A DNA stretch of 64,000 nt from Pseudomonas oryzihabitans NBRC 102199. Its GTDB lineage: Bacteria; Pseudomonadota; Gammaproteobacteria; Pseudomonadales; Pseudomonadaceae. The notes under the pieces are model-generated. The model was not told the origin of the DNA. It saw nothing but the letters and a program-made list of their open reading frames with translations, and did no database searches. Location of the stretch: positions 434,001-498,000 of the forward strand of contig NZ_BBIT01000005.1 of NCBI RefSeq assembly GCF_000730625.1, given 5' to 3'. Shown piece after piece: positions 27,469-35,464 of the stretch (position 1 is the first letter of the stretch; every line of letters starts with the position of its first letter). A program made the translations under genes and the position numbers.

Positions 27469-27717
27469 ATGCGTACCTCTTCCCTGCTCTCTGCCCTGCT
27501 CTTGGGCCTCAGCCTGTCCGGCGCCGCCCTGGCCCAGACCAGCCCGACCAATCCCCCGGCCACCCCCGCGCGACCCGATCCCACTAGCACCCATGGTATG
27601 GAAAAGGCGCCCAGCACCGGCGTCGGCGCGGCCGACAACGGTTCCAGCAGCGGTTCGGGCAGCGATACCGGCACCGATCACGTGAAGAAGCCCAAGACTC
27701 AGCACAAGGATCACTGA
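27469..27717 (+). CDS. small secreted low-complexity protein
   Basis: The product has 82 residues with a signal peptide (MRTSSLLSALLLGLSLSGAALA). The mature chain is a disordered Pro/Ser/Gly-rich stretch (SSSGSGSDTGTD) with a Lys/His tail (VKKPKTQHKDH). GAGGAG precedes ATG 27469; an earlier in-frame start at 27430 lacks this. The architecture matches the gene just upstream, suggesting an old duplication. Function unknown. Confidence 0.68.
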   Translation: MRTSSLLSALLLGLSLSGAALAQTSPTNPPATPARPDPTSTHGMEKAPSTGVGAADNGSSSGSGSDTGTDHVKKPKTQHKDH

Positions 27718-27824
27718 GGCATCCGCCCATTCCCTCGGGGAATGATCCAATGAGCAAAGATCGCTTGAGCAGCCCGTGCGGGCATGTCGAAATCGGCTTC
27801 TAGCCTGAGCCAGGAGCCGCTCCC

Positions 27825-29156
27825 ATGACCGTCGCGTCGCTGCTTTCCCCGGATCTGATCCGCACCCGCTTTTCCCAGGCCATGTCGGCGATGTACCGCC
27901 AGGAGGTGCCCCAGTACGGCACCCTGTTGGAACTGGTCGCCGAGGTGAACGCCGGACAGCCGGGCTTTGCCGGAGATTCCGCGGAGCGCCTGGATCTGGA
28001 GCGCCATGGCGCCATTCGCGTCGGCACCGCCACCGAGCTGGCCACCCTGCGCCGCCTGTTCGCCGTGATGGGCATGCAGCCGGTCGGCTACTACGACCTG
28101 AGCGTGGCCGGGGTGCCGGTGCATTCCACCGCCTTCCGTCCGGTGGAGCCGGCCGCCCTGCAGGTCAATCCGTTTCGCGTCTTCACCTCGCTGCTGCGCC
28201 TGGAGCTGATCGAGGACACCGAGCTGCGCCAACTGGCCGAAGGGGTACTGAACGCGCGCCGCATCTTCACCCCGGGTGCACTGGAGTTGATCGAGCGCGC
28301 CGAAGCCCAGGGCGGCCTGACGGATGCCGAGGCCGCTGCCTTCGTCCAGGAAGCCCTAGAGACCTTTCGCTGGCACCGCGAGGCCAATGTCGACGCCAGT
28401 CTCTACCAGCGCCTGCACGCTGCCCACCGACTGATCGCCGACGTGGTCTGCTTCAAGGGGCCGCACATCAACCACCTGACCCCGCGCACCCTCGACATCG
28501 ACGCCGTCCAGGCGCAGATGCCCGCCCGCGGCATCGCGCCCAAGGAAACCATCGAAGGCCCGCCCCGCCGCCAGTGCCCCATCCTGCTGCGCCAGACCAG
28601 TTTCAAGGCCCTGGAAGAACCCATCCTGTTTCAGGGCGAGGTCCAGGGCTCGCACACGGCGCGCTTCGGCGAAATCGAACAGCGCGGCATCGCCCTCACG
28701 CCGGCCGGTCGCCAGCGCTACGACGAACTGCTGCAGGAGGTCCGCCAGCGCAGCAAGGCGGCCGGCAGTGACTACGCAACGGTATTGGCCGAGGTGTTCC
28801 AGGTGCTGCCCGACAACTGGGACGAGCTGCGCCGTCAGGGGCTGGCCTGGTTCCGCTATCGCGCTGCGCCCGCCAGCCAGGCGGCTAGCGATAGCCACGA
28901 TCCCGAGGCCCTGATCGCCGCTGGCCAGCTCCTTGTGGATCCCATCACCTACGAAGACTTCCTGCCGGTCAGCGCCGCGGGCATCTTCCAGTCCAACCTG
29001 GGTGCCGGTAGCCAGCAGGAGTACCAGAGCGGCGGCAATCGCGCCGCCTTCGAAGCCGCCCTGGGTGCGCCGGTGCTCGACGAGATGGCGCTGTACGAGC
29101 GCCAGCAGCAGCAATCCCTGGACGCCGCCCTGGCTGCCCTCGGCCGCCCCGCCTAG
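27825..29156 (+). CDS. hglS: 2-oxoadipate dioxygenase/decarboxylase (HglS/YdcJ, DUF1338)
   Basis: The product has 443 residues of the DUF1338 family. HglS converts 2-oxoadipate to D-2-hydroxyglutarate in D-lysine and pipecolate breakdown, using Fe(II) in a VOC-like fold. The metal triad is expected at His61 (ERHGAIRVGT), His217 (GPHINHLTPRT) and Glu285 (FGEIEQRG). CAGGAG lies before the ATG. Other amaA/amaB lysine genes are not adjacent. An Lrp/AsnC-type regulator follows 61 nt downstream on the same strand. Confidence 0.88.
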   Translation: MTVASLLSPDLIRTRFSQAMSAMYRQEVPQYGTLLELVAEVNAGQPGFAGDSAERLDLERHGAIRVGTATELATLRRLFAVMGMQPVGYYDLSVAGVPVHSTAFRPVEPAALQVNPFRVFTSLLRLELIEDTELRQLAEGVLNARRIFTPGALELIERAEAQGGLTDAEAAAFVQEALETFRWHREANVDASLYQRLHAAHRLIADVVCFKGPHINHLTPRTLDIDAVQAQMPARGIAPKETIEGPPRRQCPILLRQTSFKALEEPILFQGEVQGSHTARFGEIEQRGIALTPAGRQRYDELLQEVRQRSKAAGSDYATVLAEVFQVLPDNWDELRRQGLAWFRYRAAPASQAASDSHDPEALIAAGQLLVDPITYEDFLPVSAAGIFQSNLGAGSQQEYQSGGNRAAFEAALGAPVLDEMALYERQQQQSLDAALAALGRPA

Positions 29157-29217
29157 AATGTCGGCTCCCGCGTCGGTGGCCTCTGCCCCCGACGCCCGCC
29201 CCCGGCAGGCAGCCACG

Positions 29218-29667
29218 ATGTTCACCAAACTCGATCCGACCGACTGGCAGCTCATCCACCTGCTGCAACAGAACGCCCGCGCCTCCAACGCCACCCTGGC
29301 CCGCCAGCTGGGCCTGGCGCGCACCACGGTGGTCACCCGCCTGGCGCGCCTGGAGCGTGACGGCATCATCCAGGGCTACGGCCTGCGCCTAGGCTCCGAA
29401 CTGGAACAGGCCGCCGTGCGCGCCTACTGCGCCATCAGCGTCCTGCCGCGCAGCACTGCCGGCGTCATCCGCGCCCTGGAAAAGATGGTCGAGGTCGAGG
29501 AAGTCTCCTCGGTCAGCGGCCAGTTCGACTATCTGGCCTTCCTGCGCTGCACCACCCACGAAAAGCTCGACGAACTGCTCGACCGCATCGGTAACCTTGA
29601 GGGGGTTAAGCAGACCCAGACGTCGATCATCCTGAACCGAAAGATCGATCGGCGTTTGGGTGCTTGA
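29218..29667 (+). CDS. Lrp/AsnC family transcriptional regulator
   Basis: The product has 149 residues. An N-terminal helix-turn-helix (LDPTDWQLIHLLQQNARASNATLARQLG) is followed by an AsnC ligand-binding domain with alternating strands (AYCAISVLPRSTAGVIRAL; SVSGQFDYLAFLRC). This family commonly senses amino acids. Its place after hglS suggests it may respond to a lysine-related metabolite, which is inference. The ATG at 29218 is the first that keeps the canonical MFTKLD start. Confidence 0.85.
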   Translation: MFTKLDPTDWQLIHLLQQNARASNATLARQLGLARTTVVTRLARLERDGIIQGYGLRLGSELEQAAVRAYCAISVLPRSTAGVIRALEKMVEVEEVSSVSGQFDYLAFLRCTTHEKLDELLDRIGNLEGVKQTQTSIILNRKIDRRLGA

Positions 29668-29712
29668 TAGCCGGCCTTCTTGAAGCTTACCGGAAGTACC
29701 TTTAGTGCTTGT

Positions 29713-30246
29713 TTAAAAGCCGCCACCTGCGTTTAACCATGCCTGTTCGTCCGGAGTGTTGAGCCGGCCTAGGACATAATTTCGGTGCGGAAAACGACCG
29801 AAGCGAGCGATCACCTCCAGATGAGCCTCGGCATAGCGCCGGTAGTGCTCGATCCCCAGTGCCTCGAAAAGTATGAGCGAGTGCCGCTGATCGTCCAGCG
29901 CCTCGGAGTGCTCGAAGGGCAGATAGAAGAAGGCGCGCAACTCGGCTTCGACCTGCTGATCCAGGCCGGCGGCTATCGCCTGTCGCGCGTGCTGCAGGGC
30001 CAGGCCGTCGGTGGCGAAGGCGTGGCCGCTGTGGCGATAGATATTGCGCGGGATCTGGTCCAGCAGCAGGCACAGGGCCAGGGCGCCTTCGGCACTGGCG
30101 GCCCAGCCGTCCCATTCACCGCGACTGGCGGCCAGGTGCGTGTCCGCGAAGCGCACGCGGCACTCGGCGTCGAAGGCAGGGCCGCCGTTGAACCACTGAC
30201 GACGGCCGGCGGCGCGCCAGAAGGAGAGGATTTCGGCTGGACTCAT
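29713..30246 (-). CDS. DUF924 family protein
   Basis: The product has 177 residues of the DUF924 family, an all-helical TPR-like fold. Typical motifs are EILSFWRAAGRRQWF near the N-terminus, LLLDQIPRNIYRHSGHAFATD mid-protein and RFGRFPHRNYVLGR near the C-terminus. Function unknown. It lies 39 nt downstream of the SDR gene on the same strand and may share its transcript. Confidence 0.88.
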   Translation of the reverse strand: MSPAEILSFWRAAGRRQWFNGGPAFDAECRVRFADTHLAASRGEWDGWAASAEGALALCLLLDQIPRNIYRHSGHAFATDGLALQHARQAIAAGLDQQVEAELRAFFYLPFEHSEALDDQRHSLILFEALGIEHYRRYAEAHLEVIARFGRFPHRNYVLGRLNTPDEQAWLNAGGGF

Positions 30247-30285
30247 TGCGTGCTCCTTGTCTGCTCGGGTTCCACTTGGAACCCC

Positions 30286-31044
30286 TCAGCCCCGCCCCAC
30301 ATAGGGCATCTTGGTCGCCATCACGGTCAGGGTCTGGACGTTGGCATCCAGCGGCAGGCTGGCCATGTAGCGGACGGCGTCGGCGACGTGCCTGACGTCC
30401 ATGCGTGGCTCCACGGCGGTGCTGCCGTCGGCCTGGAGCACGCCGTTGGCCATGCGCTCGGTCATCTCGGTGGCAGCGTTGCCGATGTCGATCTGGCCGC
30501 AGGCGATGTCGAAGGCGCGGCCGTCCAGGGCCAGGGCCTTGGTCAGCCCGGCCACGGCGTGCTTGGTCGCGGTATAGGGCGCACTGAAGGGCCGGGGCGT
30601 GTGCGCCGAGATGGAGCCGTTGTTGATGATGCGCCCGCCACAGGGCGATTGTGCGCGCATCAGGGCGAAGGCCGCGCGGCTGCAGAGAAAGACGCCGGTG
30701 AGGTTGGTGTTAACCGCCCGGTGCCAGGCGTCCAGTTCCAGCTCGTCGATGGGCACCGCCGGGGCGCCGACGCCGGCGTTGTTGAACAGCAGGTCCAGGC
30801 GGCCGTAGGTCTCGCGGATGCGAGCGAACAGCGCCTCGACGCTGGCGGCATCGGTGACGTCGCAGGGTACAGCCAGGGCTTCGCCGCCCTGTTGCCGCGC
30901 CTCTTCGGCGAGGGCCTCCAAGGGTTCGGCGCGACGGGCAGCGAGGACCACGCGGAAGCCGTCCTGCAGCAGGCCGAGGGCGACGGCGCGGCCGATGCCC
31001 TGGGAGGCACCGGTGACGAGGGCGATGGGGCGGGCGGTGGTCAT
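30286..31044 (-). CDS. SDR family oxidoreductase
   Basis: The product is a 252-residue classical short-chain dehydrogenase/reductase. The NAD(P)-binding motif is TGASQGIG near residue 13, with NNAGVG and the catalytic Ser-Tyr-Lys set in NNGSISAH...[14 protein letters not shown] 31044 is favoured; the upstream extension is not family-like. The substrate is unknown. Neighbours (DUF924, GST) give no pathway. Confidence 0.88.
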   Translation of the reverse strand: MTTARPIALVTGASQGIGRAVALGLLQDGFRVVLAARRAEPLEALAEEARQQGGEALAVPCDVTDAASVEALFARIRETYGRLDLLFNNAGVGAPAVPIDELELDAWHRAVNTNLTGVFLCSRAAFALMRAQSPCGGRIINNGSISAHTPRPFSAPYTATKHAVAGLTKALALDGRAFDIACGQIDIGNAATEMTERMANGVLQADGSTAVEPRMDVRHVADAVRYMASLPLDANVQTLTVMATKMPYVGRG

Positions 31045-31106
31045 GGGCGGTCCTTGGACAGGGGAGGAGCTTCCAAGGCTAGCAGGTAGGGAGGGGTGGT
31101 GGGCGG

Positions 31107-31142
31107 CCCTCACCCTAGCCCTCTCCCAGGGGGAGAGGGGAT
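31107..31142. repeat. CTCTCCC hairpin repeat between SDR and GST genes
   Basis: A single copy of the dispersed element: CCCTCACCCTAGCCCTCTCC then GGGGGAGAGGGGATGG. It lies between two co-directional genes. Confidence 0.8.
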
Positions 31143-31191
31143 GGTTGTGGTGTGTTGGGGAGGTAGGTGGTTCCTGGTAGCTCCGGTCGGC

Positions 31192-31821
31192 TCAGCGCAG
31201 CTTTAAGTCGGTCGCCACCAGGATCGCCTGGCCGGAGGGTCGCGCGCGCAGGCGGTCGAGATAGGCGGCGAGGCGGGGCCAGGTCGTCCGCCAGTTGAGG
31301 GCCGGCAGGGGCTCCAGATAGTCGAGCATGGGCGCCAGCAGGGCGTCGGGCAGACTGAATTCGGCGCCGCAGAGAAAGCCCTGGTTGCCCAGCTGGCGAT
31401 CGAGCACGGCCAGGGTCGCGTCGACGTCGGCCAGGGCGCGCTGCTCGTCCTCCGGTGTGCGGAAGGGGGCGGGTCGTGGCCCGGCGACGCGCAGCAGATA
31501 GTGGCGGACCAGACGGCTATCCACAGTGGTGAGCAGGGCGCTGCTCCAGGCGTCCTGCTCCGGGTTGCCATCGCGCTCCGGCGAGAGCCGACGATCGAGA
31601 TGGCGGCAGATGGCGAGGGTCTCGAAGATCCGCAGCTCGCCATCGAACAGCACCGGCACCTGGCCGAAGGGGTGCAGCGCCAGGTGGGCTTCGCTGCGCC
31701 AGGCGATGGCCTGGCCGGCGGGTGCGAGGCCACAGGGCAGCTCAAGGCCCTGTTCCAGGGCATGGAGGCGCACGCTACGCACCAGGGTGCTGAAAGCGGG
31801 ACCGAAGAGATAGGGCGTCAT
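31192..31821 (-). CDS. glutathione S-transferase family protein
   Basis: The product has 209 residues with an N-terminal thioredoxin-fold domain (LFGPAFSTLVRSVRLHALEQG; HPFGQVPVLFDGELRIFETLAI) and a C-terminal helical domain. AAGGAG lies 8 nt before ATG 31821. It is divergent from a TetR-type regulator, and the gap contains a perfect palindrome, so its expression is probably repressed by that regulator. Confidence 0.9.
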   Translation of the reverse strand: MTPYLFGPAFSTLVRSVRLHALEQGLELPCGLAPAGQAIAWRSEAHLALHPFGQVPVLFDGELRIFETLAICRHLDRRLSPERDGNPEQDAWSSALLTTVDSRLVRHYLLRVAGPRPAPFRTPEDEQRALADVDATLAVLDRQLGNQGFLCGAEFSLPDALLAPMLDYLEPLPALNWRTTWPRLAAYLDRLRARPSGQAILVATDLKLR

Positions 31822-31867
31822 GCTGCAGGCTCCTTGCAAAGAAGGCTCCATGCTGGCAAAGGGGACC

Positions 31868-31885
31868 TTATGTTCAAGAACATAA
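31868..31885. promoter_or_regulatory. TetR-type operator palindrome
   Basis: TTATGTTC-AA-GAACATAA is a perfect 8-bp inverted repeat in the 76-nt gap between the GST gene and the divergent TetR-family gene, 12 nt before the regulator ATG. Size, symmetry and position fit an autoregulatory TetR operator controlling both genes. Confidence 0.75.
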
Positions 31886-31897
31886 TCTGGAGTAGCC

Positions 31898-32488
31898 ATG
31901 GCCTGGCCCCTTGATCAGCGCGAGCAGACCCGCCAGCGCATCCTCGACAGCGCCGCCCACCTGTTCGCCCTGCGCGGCTTCGATGCGGTCGGTCTCGACG
32001 ACCTGATGGCCGATGCCGGTCTCACCCGCGGCGCCTTCTACCACCACTTCCGCACCAAGACCGAGGTCTATGACCAGGCCATCGCCCATGCCGCCCGGGT
32101 CGGCAGTGCCCGGCTCGACGATCTCGGTAGCCAAGGCCTCGGGCAACTGGTCGAGCATTACCTGAGTCGCGAACATGCCGAGGGCGAAGCGCTGCGCTGT
32201 CCGCTGGCCTTTCTGGCGGCCGACGTCACCCACCGGGAGGCCGCCATCCGGGGCAGCTATACCCGCTTCTTCGCGCGCTTCGTCACCCGACTGGAGCAGG
32301 ATCTGTCGGGGCCGCCGGCGCAGCGGCGCGCCCGGGCGCTGCAGCTGGCCACCACCCTGATCGGGGGCGTGGCCCTGGCGCGGGCACTGGATGACGAGAG
32401 CCTCGCCGAGGAATTGCTGGCGGCCTGTCGCCAGGGCGCCCAGGGGCTGCTGGAAGAGGGCGGTGATTTGGCAGCGGCACTCGGCTAG
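31898..32488 (+). CDS. TetR family transcriptional regulator
   Basis: The product has 196 residues. The N-terminal helix-turn-helix reads REQTRQRILDSAAHLFALRG then LMADAGLTRGAFYHHFRTKTEVY. The C-terminal ligand domain resembles the AcrR/NemR-like group. It is divergent from the GST gene with a palindromic operator between them. A likely role is derepression of the GST in response to an electrophile or other toxic compound (inference). Confidence 0.9.
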   Translation: MAWPLDQREQTRQRILDSAAHLFALRGFDAVGLDDLMADAGLTRGAFYHHFRTKTEVYDQAIAHAARVGSARLDDLGSQGLGQLVEHYLSREHAEGEALRCPLAFLAADVTHREAAIRGSYTRFFARFVTRLEQDLSGPPAQRRARALQLATTLIGGVALARALDDESLAEELLAACRQGAQGLLEEGGDLAAALG

Positions 32489-32525
32489 GCGACACTGGCG
32501 GCCCCTTCGTCCGCCGGAGTCACCC

Positions 32526-33014
32526 ATGCAGATTCGCCCCCTCGAAGCCGCCGATTTCGACCAGGTCTGGCCGCTGATCCAGCAGGTCGCCCAGGCCCGG
32601 GAGACCTACGCCTACGACCCGGACATGACCCGCGACGAGGCCTGGCGCCTCTGGGTGGAGCTACCGCGGGCGACCTTCGTCGCCGAGCGCGACGGCCAGC
32701 TGCTCGGCAGCTACTACCTCAAGGCCAATGCCATGGGCCCAGGCGATCACGTCTGCAATTGCGGCTACATGGTCGTCCCTGCCGCCCGCGGCCAGGGCGT
32801 CGCCGGCGCCCTCTGCGAGCACTCCCTGCAGGTGGCCCGCGAACTGGGCTTCCAGGCGATGCAGTTCAACTCGGTGGTGGCCAGCAACCAGGTGGCGGTG
32901 CGGCTCTGGCAGAAGCACGGCTTCGAGATCGTCGGCACCCTGCCCAGGGCCTATCGCCACTCCAGCCTGGGGCTGGTGGATTGCCATGTGATGTATCGCT
33001 GGTTGGCGGACTAG
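32526..33014 (+). CDS. GNAT family N-acetyltransferase
   Basis: The product has 162 residues with the GNAT fold. The acetyl-CoA motif is VVPAARGQGVAGALCEHSLQ, and a C-terminal LWQKHGFEIVGTLPRAYRH is typical of the phosphinothricin/YhhY-like group. It begins 37 nt after the TetR gene and overlaps the convergent esterase gene by 4 nt at the stop codons. The substrate is unknown. Confidence 0.88.
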   Translation: MQIRPLEAADFDQVWPLIQQVAQARETYAYDPDMTRDEAWRLWVELPRATFVAERDGQLLGSYYLKANAMGPGDHVCNCGYMVVPAARGQGVAGALCEHSLQVARELGFQAMQFNSVVASNQVAVRLWQKHGFEIVGTLPRAYRHSSLGLVDCHVMYRWLAD

Positions 33015-33934
33015 CGCCACTCGCTCAACACCGTCTGCAGCGAGGCCGGCAGCATGGGGCCGTGGCCCAGCCCTTCGAGCACCTCGTAGCGCACCCGGAT
33101 GCCGGGGAGCTGGCCGAGGCGGTCGGCCAGGCGCCGGGTGGCATCGGCGGGGACCTCGCTCTGGAAGTGCGCGGGCAGTTCGCGCTCGGCGCCGCCCTGC
33201 AGCAGCACCAGGCGGACCGGATGGGCCTGGAAGCGCGCCTTCAATTGCTCGTCGTCTTGCGGCAGCACGGTGGGACTCCACCACAGCGAAGGACTCACGG
33301 CGTAGCCCTCGGCGAAGGCGTCCGGACGGGTGAGCAGGGCGTGGAGGACGAACAGCCCGCCCAGGGAATGACCCCAGACCGCGCGCTGGCCAGGATCCAG
33401 GGGGACCTGACGGGCCACCGCCGGCTCCAGGCGCTCCAGCAGCCAAGCGAGAAAGATGTCGGCGCCGCCGGTGGCCATCTCGCGAAAGCGCTCGCTGGTG
33501 GGGGCCGAGGGCGTGTAGTCATAGGCCCGACCCGGGCCATCGATACGCTTGCCGCCCGTGTAACCCACCGCCACCAGCACGGGCGGATGGGGCCGCTTGG
33601 CCAGGGTGTCGAGCAATTCGGCATTCAGCCCGCCCAGGGCGGCGTTGCCGTCGAGCAGATAGAGCACCGGATAGCCGGTGGCCGGCGCCGGGGTGGTGGG
33701 TCGGGCGATCCACACCTGGTAGTGGCGGGCGCCGTCGGTGGAATCCAGCTGGAGTTCGCTGAAGGCATAGCCGTGGCCCGGCTGCTGGAGCACCTGGGCG
33801 TCCATGGGCTGATCGATGGGGCGCGCCTGGCCCGGCAGGGCCAGGGCCAGCAGCAGCGGCAGGGCCAGCAGCAGCGGCAGGGCCAGCCAGGTGCAGCGTG
33901 GAGGGCGGCGAGAGGAGAGCGGCGACGGAGGCAT
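33011..33934 (-). CDS. periplasmic alpha/beta-hydrolase, siderophore-esterase-like
   Basis: The product has 307 residues. A hydrophobic signal segment (WLALPLLLALPLLLALALPGQA) contains a duplicated LPLLLA block encoded by a short direct repeat near 33840-33890. The body is of the esterase-D/enterobactin-esterase type with nucleophile motif GHSLGG, a YLLDGN motif and the terminal catalytic His in GLGHGPM. Related periplasmic enzymes such as PfeE release iron from catechol siderophores. There is no siderophore receptor gene adjacent, so the substrate is uncertain. ATG 33934 is favoured. Confidence 0.8.
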   Translation of the reverse strand: MPPSPLSSRRPPRCTWLALPLLLALPLLLALALPGQARPIDQPMDAQVLQQPGHGYAFSELQLDSTDGARHYQVWIARPTTPAPATGYPVLYLLDGNAALGGLNAELLDTLAKRPHPPVLVAVGYTGGKRIDGPGRAYDYTPSAPTSERFREMATGGADIFLAWLLERLEPAVARQVPLDPGQRAVWGHSLGGLFVLHALLTRPDAFAEGYAVSPSLWWSPTVLPQDDEQLKARFQAHPVRLVLLQGGAERELPAHFQSEVPADATRRLADRLGQLPGIRVRYEVLEGLGHGPMLPASLQTVLSEWR

Positions 33935-34031
33935 CAGCGAACAAGACTCATTTCCAGTGAAGCGGTCGAGCCTACCGATCTCTGCCACCGGTCGCCATAC
34001 TGACGGGGATCTCCGCTGCCCAGGACGCCCC

Positions 34032-34679
34032 ATGCATCACCCCCATCTGCTGTTCGATCTCGATGGCACCCTCACCGATTCGCGCCTGGGCATCACCCGG
34101 GCGATCCAGGTGGCGCTGCGCGCCGAGGGGATCGAGGAGCCCGATCTGCGCAGGCTGGAGGTCTTTATCGGCCCGCCGCTGCTGCAGAGTTTCATGACCC
34201 ACTACGGCTTCGACGAGGCGCGCGCCTGGCGCGCGGTGGCGGCCTATCGCGGGTATTTCCGCGCCACCGGTCTCTATGAGAACGAGGTCTATGCAGGCAT
34301 CCGCGAGTTGCTGGCCGCGCTGCAGGCGGCCGGGCGACGGCTCTATCTGGTGACGGCCAAGCCGCGGGTGTTCGCCGTGGAGATCCTCCGGCACTTCGCG
34401 CTGACGGAGTTCTTCATCGCCCTGCATGGCAGCGAGCTGGATGGCACCCGCACCGACAAGACCGAGCTGCTGCGCTTCGTGCTGGACACCGAAGGCCTGG
34501 CGCCGGAGACCTGCCTGATGCTGGGCGACCGCGAGCACGACCTGATCGCCGCCCGGGCCAACGGCGTGGCGGCGGTGGCCCTGGGCTATGGCTTCGGTAG
34601 CCGGGAAGAGCTGGAGCGCCACCGCCCGGCCTTTCACTTCCACAGCGTGGCAGCCCTGCGCCAGGGCTTCGGCCTCTAG
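34032..34679 (+). CDS. HAD hydrolase, phosphoglycolate-phosphatase-like
   Basis: The product has 215 residues with HAD motif I (LLFDLDGTLTDS), motif II in LYLVTAKP, and motifs III/IV (KTELL; LMLGDREHDLIAARANG). The cap and length match the Gph/PGPase-like group (YjjG/PpaX type). The upstream extension to 33816 overlaps the divergent esterase and is rejected. It probably acts as a small phosphate-ester phosphatase. Confidence 0.88.
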   Translation: MHHPHLLFDLDGTLTDSRLGITRAIQVALRAEGIEEPDLRRLEVFIGPPLLQSFMTHYGFDEARAWRAVAAYRGYFRATGLYENEVYAGIRELLAALQAAGRRLYLVTAKPRVFAVEILRHFALTEFFIALHGSELDGTRTDKTELLRFVLDTEGLAPETCLMLGDREHDLIAARANGVAAVALGYGFGSREELERHRPAFHFHSVAALRQGFGL

Positions 34680-34734
34680 CGGCAGGCGCCGACCTGCGCG
34701 ACCGGGGTCGGCAGGTCGTGGGGCGCGACGGGGA

Positions 34735-35070
34735 TCAGCCGCAGGTGGCGGTCTGCACCACCAGACTGGCGCTGGTGGTGATGGTCAGGCGCTGGGAGTT
34801 GAAGTCCATGGTCATGGGGTCCTGCGGACGGACCACGCGAACGACCTGGGCACCGGCGCGTTGCCGGCCTTCTTCGGCCAGGGCCGGGGAGAGGGCCTTG
34901 CCGACCAGATCCTGGACCGCATCGGAGTTGCACCGGCCACTGCTGCTGACGGCGCCGCTCGGGGCCGAAGAGGCCGCCGCCGGGCTGCTCTGGGTTTCGT
35001 GCGAGCCGCAACCGGCCAGCAGGGTGAAGAGCGCGGCGCCAGCCAGCAGGAGGGGAGTCTTGAAGCTCAT
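34735..35070 (-). CDS. I78-family peptidase-inhibitor lipoprotein
   Basis: The product has 111 residues with a lipoprotein signal (LLLAGAALFTLLAGC; Cys21). A Ser/Ala linker is followed by an inhibitor I78 domain of about 65 residues (CNSDAVQDLVGKALSPALAEEG; VVRVVRPQDPMTMDFNSQRL). The domain is related to Elastase-type inhibitors. It is probably anchored in an envelope membrane. It stands alone between the HAD gene and the porin cassette. Confidence 0.85.
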   Translation of the reverse strand: MSFKTPLLLAGAALFTLLAGCGSHETQSSPAAASSAPSGAVSSSGRCNSDAVQDLVGKALSPALAEEGRQRAGAQVVRVVRPQDPMTMDFNSQRLTITTSASLVVQTATCG

Positions 35071-35346
35071 GAGTTCGCCTTTTCGATCGTGAGAGAAGGA
35101 ACCTTAACCCGTACGGGCCTCCTGATGGACCCCTCAAGGGCGGGCATTGTTACAAAGCGCGATACAGAAGACGTTGCGAGACCTGGGTGAGCGATCGTCC
35201 TGCAGGCATAAAGTTAATAAATATAACGTTCGGTAATCGGCCAGATTCGGGTCGGATGGCTTGATCCATTTCTGCCATCGACCATCATCGAACCAGGGCC
35301 ACCCGGCCCCCACGGTGACGACAACAACAACAAAGGGACACCTGCC
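35071..35346. promoter_or_regulatory. AT-rich control region ahead of the porin cassette
   Basis: This stretch of 276 nt is distinctly more AT-rich than its surroundings around 35205-35235. It contains GTTAATAAATATAAC (35213-35227), whose ends GTTA/TAAC are inverted. It probably holds promoter elements for the rightward cassette and, at its left end, for the leftward I78 gene. No regulator gene is adjacent, and exact boxes are not assigned. Confidence 0.4.
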
Positions 35347-35406
35347 ATGTCAGCTCGCTATCCAACCACCCTCCCGCCTGACCGCTACCCGATCCGCGCC
35401 CGCTAG
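35347..35406 (+). CDS. 19-codon leader or gene remnant
   Basis: ATG 35347 follows AAAGGG at a good distance and opens 19 codons (MSARYPTTLPPDRYPIRAR) before TAG. It ends 58 nt before the porin start. It may be a leader peptide, or the first codons of a gene whose rest has been deleted. Coding is unproven. Confidence 0.3.
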   Translation: MSARYPTTLPPDRYPIRAR

Positions 35407-35464
35407 GCCCTGATCCGCGCGCCCCTGCGGCGCCTTCCGCATCCTCAGTCAGGACGGTCATCTC

